DNA of 64,000 nt from DASYQD01 sp036005845 (GTDB lineage: Bacteria > Acidobacteriota > Thermoanaerobaculia > Multivoradales > JAIOJS01): NCBI GenBank assembly GCA_036005845.1, contig DASYQD010000166.1, positions 41,078 through 105,077 on the forward strand. The letters are read 5' to 3'. The translations under genes were made by a program, and so were the position numbers. Every line of letters starts with the position of its first letter. Position 1 is the first letter of the stretch. Positions 20,032-28,760 of the stretch are shown in pieces. The notes under the pieces are model-generated. The model saw only the letters and a list, made by a program, of their open reading frames with translations. It was not told the DNA's origin and ran no database searches.

Positions 20032-21431
20032 TCCGCGCCTTCTCCGCGCGGCAGGAGGCCGTGCTTCTCCAGCCGCCGGTAGAGTGCCGGCCGCGAGAGC
20101 CCGAGCGCCTCGGCCACGCGCGTGAGGTTGCCGCCATAGTGCTCGAGGGCGCGCGCGATCATCGTCCGTTCCATCGCCTCGAGCGTCATCGTCCCGGGAT
20201 GCGGCAGCGCCGCCGTCTCGCCAGCGGCCGCTTCGCCACCCGGCCGATCGGCCAGTGCGGCGAGCTCGCCGGCGCCCAGCTCGTCGCTCTCCAGCACCAG
20301 CACCGCGCGCTCCATGAGCTGCTTGAGCTGCCGCACGTTGCCGGGCCAGCGCTGCGCCGCGAGCCAGGCGAGGGCCCCGGAGACGAGCTTCGGCGCCGGC
20401 CTTCCATACGCTTCCGCCGCGCGCTGCAGGAAGCTGTCCGCCAGCAGCGGCACGTCCTCGGCACGCTCGCGCAGCGCCGGCAGCCGCAACGCGATGAGGT
20501 TCAAACGGTAGAGCAGGTCCTCGCGAAACTGCCCGCGCGTCACCATCTCGGCGAGGTCGCGGTTGGTGGCCGCCACCACCCGCACGTCGACCGTGCGCGT
20601 CACGCTCGAGCCCAGCACCTCGTACGAGCGGTCCTGCAGCACGCGCAGCAGCTTCACCTGCGCGGCGGGCTCGACCTCGCCCACCTCGTCGAGGAAGACG
20701 GTGCCGCCGTGCGCCACCTCGAAGCGACCGCGGCGATCGGCGCGCGCGTCGGTGAAGGCGCCGCGCACGTGGCCGAACATCTCGCTCTCGAACAGTGTCG
20801 GCGAGATGCCGCCGAGGTTCACCTTGACGAACGGCCCGTTCTTCCGCCGGCTGTTGCGGTGGATCGCCTCGGCGACGAGCTCCTTGCCGGTGCCGCTGTC
20901 GCCGGTGACGAGCACCGCGGCGTCGGTGGGCGCCACCCGCATCGCCAGCTCGACGATGCGCAGGAAGCGCGGATCGCAGCCGAGGAGGTTGCGCAGGTCC
21001 CAGCGCGCGTCGAGCTCGGCGCGGTCGAGCGCCGGCTCGCCCGCCGCGCGCACGCCGGAGAGCGACAGCGCCGTCTCCACCGCCGAGAGCAGCGCCGCGT
21101 TGCTCCACGGCTTGGTGAGGAAGTCCACCGCCCCCGTCTTCATCCCTTCGACGGCGAGCCCGATCGAGCCCCAGGCGGTGATCAGCACCACCGGCAGCTC
21201 CGGCCGCCGCGCCCGCACCTCGCGCAGGAGCTGCAGCCCCTCGGCGCCGCTCGTGGTGCGCGTGAAGTTCATGTCCTGCAGAACCAAATCGAAGCTGTCC
21301 GCCGCCAACATCGCCAGCGCCTCGGCGGGCGATGCCGCACCCGCCGAGGCGTAGCCGTGCTGCTTGAGCAACAGCGCCAGCGAGGCGCGCACCGAGGCGT
21401 CGTCGTCGACGACCAGCAGGCGCGCCTTCAT
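20028..21431 (-). CDS. NtrC-family sigma-54-dependent response regulator
   Basis: A 467-residue activator in three parts. The receiver domain has the phospho-acceptor Asp53 (VLQDMNF) and Lys107 (FLTKPW). The AAA+ domain has a Walker A at 177-184 (GDSGTGKE), the sigma-54-contacting loop at 224-229 (GAFTDA instead of the classical GAFTGA), and a Walker B (GTVFLDEV). The C-terminal Fis-type helix-turn-helix is 'NLTRVAEALGLSRPALYRRL'. It starts 10 bases after the second permease gene. A sigma-54 promoter and paired operators lie at the head of the same operon (25828-25929), so autoregulation is likely. Phosphorylation by the coupled kinase is expected. Confidence 0.94.
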   Translation of the reverse strand: MKARLLVVDDDASVRASLALLLKQHGYASAGAASPAEALAMLAADSFDLVLQDMNFTRTTSGAEGLQLLREVRARRPELPVVLITAWGSIGLAVEGMKTGAVDFLTKPWSNAALLSAVETALSLSGVRAAGEPALDRAELDARWDLRNLLGCDPRFLRIVELAMRVAPTDAAVLVTGDSGTGKELVAEAIHRNSRRKNGPFVKVNLGGISPTLFESEMFGHVRGAFTDARADRRGRFEVAHGGTVFLDEVGEVEPAAQVKLLRVLQDRSYEVLGSSVTRTVDVRVVAATNRDLAEMVTRGQFREDLLYRLNLIALRLPALRERAEDVPLLADSFLQRAAEAYGRPAPKLVSGALAWLAAQRWPGNVRQLKQLMERAVLVLESDELGAGELAALADRPGGEAAAGETAALPHPGTMTLEAMERTMIARALEHYGGNLTRVAEALGLSRPALYRRLEKHGLLPRGEGAE

Positions 21432-21441
21432 CGGCGCCCCT

Positions 21442-22632
21442 CTACTCCCAACGTAGCGCCTCGGCCGGCGGCAGGCGGGTCGCCATGCGGCTGGGATAGA
21501 AGCCGCACAGCATCGCCAGCGCGTAGATGACGAGCAGCGCCGTGACCACGGCGGCGACGAGCACGCCGGGCTCCAGGGTGAAGCCGAGCGAGGACAGCAG
21601 CGGGAGCTGCAGCACGAGCAGGAGGGCCGGCGCCACGGCGAGGCTGGTGATGAGCACGAGCTCGAGCAGCACCTGGCGGTGGACCGCCGCGCGGCTGGCG
21701 CCAGCAGCGCGGCGCAACCCCAGCTCGCGGGTGCGACGCGTGACATTCTGCCACAGCACCCCGAGCAGCCCGAGGCCGACCATGAGCAGGAGGAAGCCCG
21801 CCACCACACCGCCGGCGAGCAGCGGCACGAGGCTCAACTGCAGCCGTGTGTGCCGCAGGTGCGACAGCGGTTGCACGCCGAGCGACCAGCCGGGAACCAC
21901 GGGCGCCAGGCGCGTCAACACCTCCTGCTCGAACGTCGCCGGCGTGCCAGGCGCGACGCGCAGCAGGAGCTGTCGCGGCGGCCGGCTCTTGGCGTCACCG
22001 CTCGCCATGCGCACGATGAAGTGATTGGCCGGGCTGGAGAGCTCGCCGGCCTGGCGGAGGTCCTCGACGACTCCCACCACGCGATAGTCGTGCTCGGCCC
22101 AGTTGACGACTTGGCCTACTGCGTCGGCGCCGTCGAACAACTCGCGGGCGAGGCGGCGGTTGAGCACCGCCACCGGCGGATTCGAGCCCTCGTCCTGCGG
22201 ACCGAAGAAGCGCCCCGCTACGAGCGGCATCCTCATCGTCGCGTCCAGGCCGTCGGTCGCTTCGTCGATGTAGATCTCCGCCCGCCGCTGGCCGTGGCGG
22301 ACGTCGCCGTTGGCCCACGACAGCTCGTACGGGATGATGAACATCCCGGCGGCGGCCTCGACGTGCGGTAGGCCGCGCGCCTCCGCGAGCAGGCTTCGCA
22401 TCCGCGCCGCCTCCGCGGGGCCCCACTCGGCATCGGAGGTCGTGTTGGGGTCGACCTCGACGGCCCACACGTCTTGCCACTCGAAGCCGAGCGGCCGCCG
22501 CCAGTTGCTCCCCGCGCGCAGCGCGAACAGCGCGATGGTGAACACCACCAGGAACGAGACCGCGATCTCCAGCATCAGCAAGCCGGTGGAGCGCTTGCGG
22601 TGCCAGACCAGCTTGAGCAGGTGACGGATCAC
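21442..22632 (-). CDS. ABC transporter permease (MacB/FtsX type), second subunit
   Basis: A 396-residue permease with one N-terminal transmembrane helix ('LMLEIAVSFLVVFTIALFAL'), a long periplasmic MacB-type domain, and three C-terminal helices. The ending 'CGFYPSRMATRLPPAEALRWE' is the usual FtsX-family tail. The GTG start overlaps the stop of the first permease gene (GTGA, 22629-22632), which indicates a heterodimeric transporter with coupled subunits. With the ATPase and adaptor upstream it forms a MacAB-like efflux or lipid/peptide export pump. Confidence 0.88.
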   Translation of the reverse strand: MIRHLLKLVWHRKRSTGLLMLEIAVSFLVVFTIALFALRAGSNWRRPLGFEWQDVWAVEVDPNTTSDAEWGPAEAARMRSLLAEARGLPHVEAAAGMFIIPYELSWANGDVRHGQRRAEIYIDEATDGLDATMRMPLVAGRFFGPQDEGSNPPVAVLNRRLARELFDGADAVGQVVNWAEHDYRVVGVVEDLRQAGELSSPANHFIVRMASGDAKSRPPRQLLLRVAPGTPATFEQEVLTRLAPVVPGWSLGVQPLSHLRHTRLQLSLVPLLAGGVVAGFLLLMVGLGLLGVLWQNVTRRTRELGLRRAAGASRAAVHRQVLLELVLITSLAVAPALLLVLQLPLLSSLGFTLEPGVLVAAVVTALLVIYALAMLCGFYPSRMATRLPPAEALRWE

Positions 22633-23861
22633 CAGGACCTCCCGCGCAGGGCTTCGATGGGATGCAGCCGCGACATCCGCCAGGCCGGATAGATCCCGGA
22701 GAGCAGACCGAAGGCGGCAGCGAGCAGAAGTCCCCAGAGGAAGACCCGCAGGTTGAGCGTGAGTTGAGCGTAGGGGATCGGCCCCCAGCGGTTGATGATG
22801 AGCAGCGCCACCGAAGAGAGCACGAACCCCAAGGCGCCGCCGAGGAAGGCCAGCACCAGGTTCTCGACCACGAACTGGCCGATGAGCGTCCGCGATGAGG
22901 CGCCGAATGCCTTGCGCACGCCGACCTCTCCGCTGCGCTCGAGGATGCGCGACAGGTTGAGGTTCACCAGGTTGATCGCCGGCAGCAGCATGAAGAGCAG
23001 CGCCAGGAAGGCGAGCGCCGAGCCCAGCATCGCGGGGTGCGCCGCTTCTTGGCGCGGCGAGAACATCGACCGCGAGGTGTACGCGAAGTAGCTCTCGAGC
23101 GCGCCGGCGAAATGGGCCTTGGGGTCGGGCGGCTTGGCGCTCGCCAACCGCGACGCGAACTCCGCGCGCAGCGCGTCGAAGCGTGAGGGGTCGGCGAGCA
23201 CGAGGGCGGTGAACTGGGCGACGTACTCGCGCCTGTAGGCGTCGGAGCGCGCCGTGCTGATCGGCACCCAGACGTCGGCGAAGGGCGTGACGCGCAGGAA
23301 CGAGACGTCGCGCACCACGCCGACGACGCGGAAGCGCTGGCCGTCGACCTCGATGAGCCGGCCGATCGCGGGTCCGTTGCCGAAGAAGCGTTCGCGGGTG
23401 GTCTCGTTGATCACCGCGACCGGCCGCGCCTGCCGCTCGTCGTCCTCGGTGTACGGCTGCCCCTCGACGAAGTCGAAGTCGAGCACCTGCCAGAAGGCGC
23501 CGTTGGTGCGCTTGAGCCACGACGACACTTTCTGCCCGCCGACGTAGGAGTCGACCTTCCGCGTCTGCTGGAGCACCGCGACCTTCTCCGCGCCCGGCAG
23601 GTCGCGCATGTAGCGGTCGATGAACGCCCAGCCGGGGTTGCCGATCACTCCCGACTGCCCGTTGAGCATCGCCAGTCCGTACAGCCCGAGCGTGCGCGCC
23701 GACCGGGTTTCCGGCGGATGCGGCGCGAACACATTGTCGAGCAGCGCCGTCGCGACGGTGAGCACGAGCAGCGTGAAGGCGACGCCGAAGAGGCTGGCGA
23801 AGGTGAAGAACTTCCGCCGCAGGAGGACCTTCCAGGCCAGTTTGAGGTAGCTGCGCAGCAT
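22629..23861 (-). CDS. ABC transporter permease (MacB/FtsX type), first subunit
   Basis: A 410-residue permease: an N-terminal helix ('FFTFASLFGVAFTLLVLTVA'), a periplasmic MacB-PCD-like domain with 'VAVINETTRERFFG' and 'FRVVGVVRDV', then three helices with 'NLNLSRILERSGEVGVRKAFGA' before the second one. The C-terminal 'GIYPAWRMSRLHPIEALR' is diagnostic of the family. It lies 20 bases after the ATPase gene and shares a GTGA overlap with the second permease. The transported substrate cannot be told from sequence. Confidence 0.9.
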   Translation of the reverse strand: MLRSYLKLAWKVLLRRKFFTFASLFGVAFTLLVLTVATALLDNVFAPHPPETRSARTLGLYGLAMLNGQSGVIGNPGWAFIDRYMRDLPGAEKVAVLQQTRKVDSYVGGQKVSSWLKRTNGAFWQVLDFDFVEGQPYTEDDERQARPVAVINETTRERFFGNGPAIGRLIEVDGQRFRVVGVVRDVSFLRVTPFADVWVPISTARSDAYRREYVAQFTALVLADPSRFDALRAEFASRLASAKPPDPKAHFAGALESYFAYTSRSMFSPRQEAAHPAMLGSALAFLALLFMLLPAINLVNLNLSRILERSGEVGVRKAFGASSRTLIGQFVVENLVLAFLGGALGFVLSSVALLIINRWGPIPYAQLTLNLRVFLWGLLLAAAFGLLSGIYPAWRMSRLHPIEALRGRSW

Positions 23862-23881
23862 CGTCGTTCCTTCTCGACCCG

Positions 23882-24544
23882 CTACTGGACCTGGCGGCCG
23901 TCGAAGAGGCGCACGATGCGGTGCGCGTGCTCGGCCATGCGCGGATCGTGGGTGACCATCACCACCGTGGTGCCCTCGCCGTTGGCGCTGGCGAGCAGGC
24001 CGAGGATCTCCTCGCCCATCGTGCTGTCGAGGTTGCCGGTGGGCTCGTCGGCGAGCAGCAGCTGCGGCCGGCCGACGAGGGCACGCGCCACGGCAACGCG
24101 CTGCTGTTGGCCGCCGGAGAGCTGCGTCGGGAAGTGGTGGACGCGCGAGGAGAGCCCGACGCGGTCGAGCGCGGCGAGCGCCATGCGCCGCCGCTCTTTG
24201 CCGGTGATGGCGCGGTAGAGAAGCGGGATCTCGACGTTGTCGAGCACCGTGAGATCGGGCACCAGGTGGAAGCTCTGGAAGATGAACCCCACCTTCTCGT
24301 TGCGGAGGCGCGACAGCTCGCGGTCGCGGCGGGTGTCGACCGGCCGATCGTCGAGCACGACGCGGCCCTTGCTGGGCACGTCGAGCAGGCCCATCAGGTT
24401 GAGCAGCGTCGTCTTGCCGCAGCCCGAGGGGCCCATGACGGCGACGAACTCGCCCTTGTCGACGTTGAGGCGGATGCCGTCGAGGGCGCGGGTCTCGATG
24501 CGATCGGTGCGATAGGTCTTCGAGACGTCTTCAAGGCGAATCAT
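23882..24544 (-). CDS. ABC transporter ATP-binding protein (MacB/LolD-like)
   Basis: A 220-residue ATPase with all the expected motifs: Walker A GPSGCGKTT (about 38-46), a Q-loop 'FIFQSFHL', the signature LSGGQQQR, Walker B 'LLLADEPTGNLD' and the H-loop 'MVTHDPRMAEHA'. It is the size and type that pairs with FtsX-like permeases (MacB, LolD, FtsE). It lies 12 bases after the adaptor gene and 20 before the first permease gene, in the middle of a sigma-54-driven operon. It powers the pump at the inner membrane. Confidence 0.94.
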   Translation of the reverse strand: MIRLEDVSKTYRTDRIETRALDGIRLNVDKGEFVAVMGPSGCGKTTLLNLMGLLDVPSKGRVVLDDRPVDTRRDRELSRLRNEKVGFIFQSFHLVPDLTVLDNVEIPLLYRAITGKERRRMALAALDRVGLSSRVHHFPTQLSGGQQQRVAVARALVGRPQLLLADEPTGNLDSTMGEEILGLLASANGEGTTVVMVTHDPRMAEHAHRIVRLFDGRQVQ

Positions 24545-24556
24545 GCGTGGTCTCCT

Positions 24557-25801
24557 TCAGCGGATACGGATCTCTTCGGCGTGCAGGAAGTCGGTCATGT
24601 CGGAGAGGATCACCTCGTCGCCCTCGGCGAGGCCCGAGCGCACCTCCCAGCCTTGCGGGCCGGAGGCACCCAGTTCGATGGCGCGGCGCCGAGCGCGGTC
24701 AGTGTCGACGACGAAGACCTGCTGCCGGCCGCCCTGCAACGCGGCACCGCGCGGCAGACGTAGCACCGCGGGCAGGCGCTCGGTGACCACCTCGACGTCG
24801 ACGCGCAGGTTGTTGCGCAGCGCGCGGTGCGACGGCTCGGCGAGGGCGACGCGAAAGCGCACGGTGCCCTCTTCGATCGTAGGGAAGACGGTTTCGACGG
24901 CGCCGTCGAGCGACGCGTCGCCGGCGGTGATGCGCACCGGCAAGCCCGGGCGTAGCGCGGCGGCGTGGACGTCGGAGACGGTGCCTTCGACGCCGAAGGC
25001 GGAGAGGTCGGCGACCCGCGCCACCGGCGCGCCGCGCGGGATGGTGGCGCCTTCTTGCGGTACCACCCAGGTGACGACGCCGTCGCGGTCGGCGCGCGTG
25101 GTGCCGAGCTCGAGCTGATGTCCGGTGGCCGCGCGCTCCTGCGCCAGCACCTGCGCCTCGAGCTCGAGCGCGCGCAGTTGGGCGGCGCCTTGGCGACGGG
25201 CGGTGTCGATCTCGCGGCCGAGGCGTGCCTCCTCGAGCCGCGCCTTCGTCTCAGCGACCTCGGCCTGGCGCAGCGCGTCCTCGGCGGCAAGGCCTTCCTT
25301 GCGAAGGCGCTTGGTCTGCTCGAGGTGGAAGCTCGCCAGCTCGTGATCGAGCCGCGCGCCTTCGCGCTGATCGGCGAGGCCGCCGAGCTCGCCGGCTAGC
25401 CGCAACCGCTCGCGCTCGGCCGCGTTGCGCTTCTGCGCCAGCTGCTCGTCCTGCCGCTCGGCGTCGAGATGCAGCGCGCCGAGGTCGAGCTCGACCAGCG
25501 GCTCGCCCGCGCGCACCCGGTCGCCCGGCCGCTTCAGCAGCCGCAGCACCCGCGCCTCGACCGGGCTCGACAGTACCTTCTCGAATGCCGGCACCACCAG
25601 CCCGGCGGCGGTGAACGAGCCCTCGACCGTGCCGCGCTCGACGCGGGCGGTGCGGATGCGGGCGCGCGAGATCGACGGCCGCAGCCAACCGGGGAGGAAG
25701 GTGAGCACCACCGCGACGAGGAGCAGCGGCACGCCGACCTGGGCGGCGCGGCGCAGGCGGCTCTTGCGGATCTCTTCTGGTGAAAGCTCGCGGTCCATCA
25801 T
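24557..25801 (-). CDS. Efflux periplasmic adaptor (MacA/HlyD family)
   Basis: A 414-residue membrane-fusion protein. After a short cytoplasmic start comes one transmembrane helix ('VGVPLLLVAVVLTFLPGWL', about 23-41). A barrel/lipoyl half follows ('VERGTVEGSFTAAGLVVP', 'VEARVLRLLKRPGDRVRAGEPLVEL'), then a long coiled-coil hairpin rich in Glu, Arg and Leu (about 110-220), and the second half ('DGVVTWVVPQEGATIPRGAPV'). It links the inner-membrane ABC pump to an outer-membrane channel, which is not encoded here. The start is ATG 25801, or 25798 just after. An upstream codon at 25864 is ruled out because it lies upstream of the predicted sigma-54 start of transcription near 25816. Confidence 0.9.
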   Translation of the reverse strand: MMDRELSPEEIRKSRLRRAAQVGVPLLLVAVVLTFLPGWLRPSISRARIRTARVERGTVEGSFTAAGLVVPAFEKVLSSPVEARVLRLLKRPGDRVRAGEPLVELDLGALHLDAERQDEQLAQKRNAAERERLRLAGELGGLADQREGARLDHELASFHLEQTKRLRKEGLAAEDALRQAEVAETKARLEEARLGREIDTARRQGAAQLRALELEAQVLAQERAATGHQLELGTTRADRDGVVTWVVPQEGATIPRGAPVARVADLSAFGVEGTVSDVHAAALRPGLPVRITAGDASLDGAVETVFPTIEEGTVRFRVALAEPSHRALRNNLRVDVEVVTERLPAVLRLPRGAALQGGRQQVFVVDTDRARRRAIELGASGPQGWEVRSGLAEGDEVILSDMTDFLHAEEIRIR

Positions 25802-25827
25802 GTCGGCGGTCTCGGCCGCTGCAAAAG

Positions 25828-25842
25828 GCAACCCTGATGCCA
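25828..25842 (-). promoter_or_regulatory. Sigma-54 promoter of the efflux/two-component operon
   Basis: On the minus strand the sequence reads TGGCAT-CAGGG-TTGC, close to the sigma-54 consensus TGGCAC-N5-TTGC, with the required GG-N10-GC spacing exact. Transcription should start near 25816, giving a leader of about 15 bases before the adaptor ATG at 25801. The operon itself encodes a sigma-54 activator, so the promoter type fits the local regulator. Confidence 0.78.
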
Positions 25843-25893
25843 AGACCAAGATCAGCGACGTCAATGCTTTACAAGTGGTTAACGGCTAGATTT

Positions 25894-25929
25894 CGTACGT
25901 CCGCGGACGCCTGCGTACGGATCCGGACG
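25894..25929. promoter_or_regulatory. Two tandem operator sites for the NtrC-type activator
   Basis: Two 16-base sites share the plan CGTACG-N4-CGGACG: 25894-25909 (N4 = TCCG) and 25914-25929 (N4 = GATC). Their centres are 20 bases apart, about two helical turns, which puts bound dimers on the same DNA face. They lie about 85 and 105 bases upstream of the predicted sigma-54 start, the usual distance for an enhancer site. The first contains a perfect 12-base palindrome at 25898-25909. Binding by the regulator at 20028-21431 is inferred. Confidence 0.62.
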
Positions 25930-25976
25930 GCGGCTAAGATGCGAAAGAAGGCGAGGCTTCTCCGTCGCCAACGTTC

Positions 25977-27695
25977 ATGCAGCCTCTTCGCCGTCGCGCT
26001 CGCCCCTGCTTCGCCGCGTTGGTCTCGACGTGGCTCGTCGCCGCGACGGCTTCGGCGCAGGCGCCCGAGATCGCCACCGTGCCTTTCGGCGAGAGCGTCG
26101 AGGTCGAGCTCGTGGAGGTCGAGGTCTTCGTCAGCGACACGCAGGGCAAGCCGGTCACCGGCCTCACCGCCGCCGACTTCACCCTCACCGTCGACGGCGC
26201 GCGGCGCGACATCGCCGGCTTCTACGAAGCGGCCGGTCTCGAGCTGACGCAGCGCGCCGAGCTCTCGACGCCGGCGATCGAGGCGCGAGCCGGCGAGCCA
26301 CCCAGCCCGGCCGCCGCTGCAGGCACCGCGACACCGGCGTCTGCGCCCGAGCGCCGCATGTCCCTCGTCGTCCTGGTCGACGATCTCCACCTGCAGCCGG
26401 CCGGCCGCAAGCGCACCCTCGATCGCCTCGCTGTCCTGCTGGGCGAACGTGTCGCCGCCGGCGACCAGGTGATGATCGCCACCCTCGACCGCTCGCTGCG
26501 CGTCCGCCGCGGCTTCGATGCCACGACGCCGCTCGCGGCCGATCTCGCCGGCGTCTACAAGGACGCTCCGGGCGGCATCCACAGCGAGATCGATCGCCGC
26601 CACGCGCTGTCGATCATCCGCGAGTTCTACGCCGGCCGCGGCTGCGACGCGCTCCCCGAGATGAAGGCCACCGCCGAGAGCTGGTCGCGGCAGGTGGACA
26701 ACGAATCGCTCCTCACGCTCACCGCGCTGAGATCGATGCTCGGCAGCCTCGCCGGCCGCAGCGGCCGCAAGGCGCTGCTCTACGTCACCGAGGGCATGGC
26801 GCTGAACCCGGGCCTCGAGGCTCGATTTCTCGTCGACGAGCTCTGCCCCGGCCACCCGCCCGACCCCTCGACCGGGCTCGCCGCGCGGCTGCACGACGTC
26901 ACCCGCGCCGCCAACGCCGCACAGGTGACGCTCTACACCCTCGACGCCGGCGGCCAGCGCACCCTCGCCTCGGCGGTCGACGCCGGCCCCGGCCTGCCAT
27001 TCGCCAACGAGTCGACGGTGCGCTCCGACGCGCAGGACCCCGCCTTCGTGCTCGCGGCCGACACCGGCGGCAAGGCGCTGCTGGAGAGCAACCGTCCCGA
27101 GCTGCTCGTCGCCGACCTGGCGCAGGACCTCGCCGCCTACTACTCGCTGGCGTTCACCCCGCGTCCCGGCGACGCCGGCCGTGCCCATCGCATCGGCGTC
27201 GAGGTGAAGCGCTCGGGCGTGCGCGTCCGCCACCGCTCGTCCTGGGAGCCGCAGCGTCTCGAGGAACGCCTCGGCGGCCGCCTGCTCGCCGCCTTGCGCT
27301 TCGGCGGCGAGGACGCCAACCCGCTGGCGGCGCGGCTCGAGGTCGGCGCGCCGCACCGCGAAAAGGACGGCAGCTACATCGTGCCGCTGCGGCTGGTGGT
27401 GCCGGCGACCGGTATCACGCTCATCCCGCGCGGCGATCGCCGCCAAGGCAGGCTGCGCATCCTCCTCGCCGTGCAGGACGGTGAAGGTCTTACCACGCCG
27501 GTGCGCGAGATGCCGCTGCCCGTCGACCTCGCGGCATCTCCCGCGGGCGCGGCGGACCCAGCGCAGATGCCGCTCGAGGTGCGCCTCAAGCTGCGCGAGG
27601 GCAGGAACCTCATCGCCGTCGCCGTGCACGACGAGGTCGGGAAGGAGACGAGCGTCGTGAGGCGCGAGGTCGTCGTCGGCCGGGCGGCGCGCTAG
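25977..27695 (+). CDS. Secreted VWFA-related protein (acidobacterial type)
   Basis: A 572-residue exported protein with a signal peptide ending near 'ATASAQA' (about residue 28). Next is the pattern of the VWFA-related acidobacterial family: 'VELVEVEVFVSDTQGKPVTGLTAADFTLTVDG', seen across residues 43-74. A VWA-like domain follows ('SLVVLVDDLHL'; 'GRKALLYVTEGMALNPG') and then 'AAYYSLAFTP'. The MIDAS motif is degenerate (DDLHL instead of DxSxS), so metal binding is uncertain. A beta-rich C-terminal domain completes it. It diverges from the efflux operon, with the operator sites between them. Its stop overlaps the convergent potassium channel gene by four bases. The cellular role is unknown. Confidence 0.8.
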   Translation: MQPLRRRARPCFAALVSTWLVAATASAQAPEIATVPFGESVEVELVEVEVFVSDTQGKPVTGLTAADFTLTVDGARRDIAGFYEAAGLELTQRAELSTPAIEARAGEPPSPAAAAGTATPASAPERRMSLVVLVDDLHLQPAGRKRTLDRLAVLLGERVAAGDQVMIATLDRSLRVRRGFDATTPLAADLAGVYKDAPGGIHSEIDRRHALSIIREFYAGRGCDALPEMKATAESWSRQVDNESLLTLTALRSMLGSLAGRSGRKALLYVTEGMALNPGLEARFLVDELCPGHPPDPSTGLAARLHDVTRAANAAQVTLYTLDAGGQRTLASAVDAGPGLPFANESTVRSDAQDPAFVLAADTGGKALLESNRPELLVADLAQDLAAYYSLAFTPRPGDAGRAHRIGVEVKRSGVRVRHRSSWEPQRLEERLGGRLLAALRFGGEDANPLAARLEVGAPHREKDGSYIVPLRLVVPATGITLIPRGDRRQGRLRILLAVQDGEGLTTPVREMPLPVDLAASPAGAADPAQMPLEVRLKLREGRNLIAVAVHDEVGKETSVVRREVVVGRAAR

Positions 27696-28744
27696 CGCGG
27701 GGACGCCGGCAGCGCCGTGCGGGCGCCGCCGAGCGGCAGCTCCACCGGTTCGATCTCGTCGAGCTTGTCGACGTTCACCGCCAGCGGCCCGCCCTCGCTG
27801 GGCTCGAACATGTCGGCGAAGCGGGCGCCGCAGACGATCTCTTCGGCGGCATAGGAGGTGCGCGCCTGCGTCGTCTGCGACAGCTTGTCGTCCCTGGCGG
27901 TGATGAGCACCAGCAGCTCGGCCTCTCGCGCGACGAGGGCTTCCGTCTCGAGGTCCCAGAGCGGGCTGTCATTGTCGATCGGGTGCACCACCGTCCAGGC
28001 CAACGGAAAGAAGGCGACTTGCGAGCGCTCGAGCGCCAGCGAGTGGAAGCGGCGGGCGCGCACGCCGCGGCGCTCCTCCACCAGCGCCAGCACGACCGTC
28101 GCCTCGAGGCTCGACAGCTCGCTGCGCCGCAGGTTGATCATGCGGAACATCAGCGCCTGCCCGCCGCGGTAAGGGGCGATGACGGCGCGGTTGCTGAAGG
28201 CGATCGAGGCCGTCGGCCGCGTGAAGCGCGCGAAGGCGATGCCGGTGACGAGCGCCGTGGCGAGCAGGCCGATGAACGCCTCGAACGTCACCAGCAGATC
28301 GGCGGCCATGCTCCGCGGCGCGATGTTGCCGTAGCCGACGGTGGTGAAGGTCTCGACGCTGAAGAAGAAGGCGCCGGGGAGGCGCTCCGGCCAGCCCTGC
28401 TGCGGCACGCCGGCTAGCGCCTCGGGTCCGCACAGCGCGAAGGCGACGCCGAAGATCGCGTTGACGAGCACGTAGAACGCGAACGACAGCGCGAAGAAGT
28501 GCTTCCACGACATGGTGAGCAGCGCGTGGAAGGCGTCGAGCCGCCCGAAGAACGACAGACCGCGCCTGTAGACGTTGAAGCTGCCGTCGCGGTTGAGCAG
28601 CCGCTGGCGGCTCTGCTGCGAGACGCGCGTGCCGAAGCCGAGGTCGCGCAGCTCCTCGACGGAAGGCGGCACCGGCTCGCCCGGTTCGACCAGCGCGGGG
28701 CGCGCTTCGTCGGCCGCGGGTGCGCCGTCCGGAGGCTCGCTCAC
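27692..28744 (-). CDS. Inward-rectifier potassium channel (KirBac type)
   Basis: A 350-residue protein with one pore unit: a slide helix ('RGLSFFGRLDAFHALLTMSWKHF' region), TM1 (about 82-105), a pore helix and the selectivity filter TVGYG at 135-139, and TM2 (about 145-170). A cytoplasmic beta-sandwich domain follows ('GGQALMFRMINLRRSELSSLEATVV', 'PLAWTVVHPIDNDSPLW'), which is the KirBac/eukaryotic Kir gating domain. It should form a tetrameric potassium channel in the inner membrane. It starts 16 bases after the TPP enzyme gene, so the two may be co-transcribed, but no functional link is evident. Confidence 0.93.
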   Translation of the reverse strand: MSEPPDGAPAADEARPALVEPGEPVPPSVEELRDLGFGTRVSQQSRQRLLNRDGSFNVYRRGLSFFGRLDAFHALLTMSWKHFFALSFAFYVLVNAIFGVAFALCGPEALAGVPQQGWPERLPGAFFFSVETFTTVGYGNIAPRSMAADLLVTFEAFIGLLATALVTGIAFARFTRPTASIAFSNRAVIAPYRGGQALMFRMINLRRSELSSLEATVVLALVEERRGVRARRFHSLALERSQVAFFPLAWTVVHPIDNDSPLWDLETEALVAREAELLVLITARDDKLSQTTQARTSYAAEEIVCGARFADMFEPSEGGPLAVNVDKLDEIEPVELPLGGARTALPASPR

Positions 28745-28760
28745 ATCGCCTCGGAGGGGC

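Noticed and set aside
25799..25864. Longer N-terminal start for the efflux adaptor
   Set aside because: It lies upstream of the sigma-54 promoter and predicted transcript start, so ATG 25801 (or 25798) is used.
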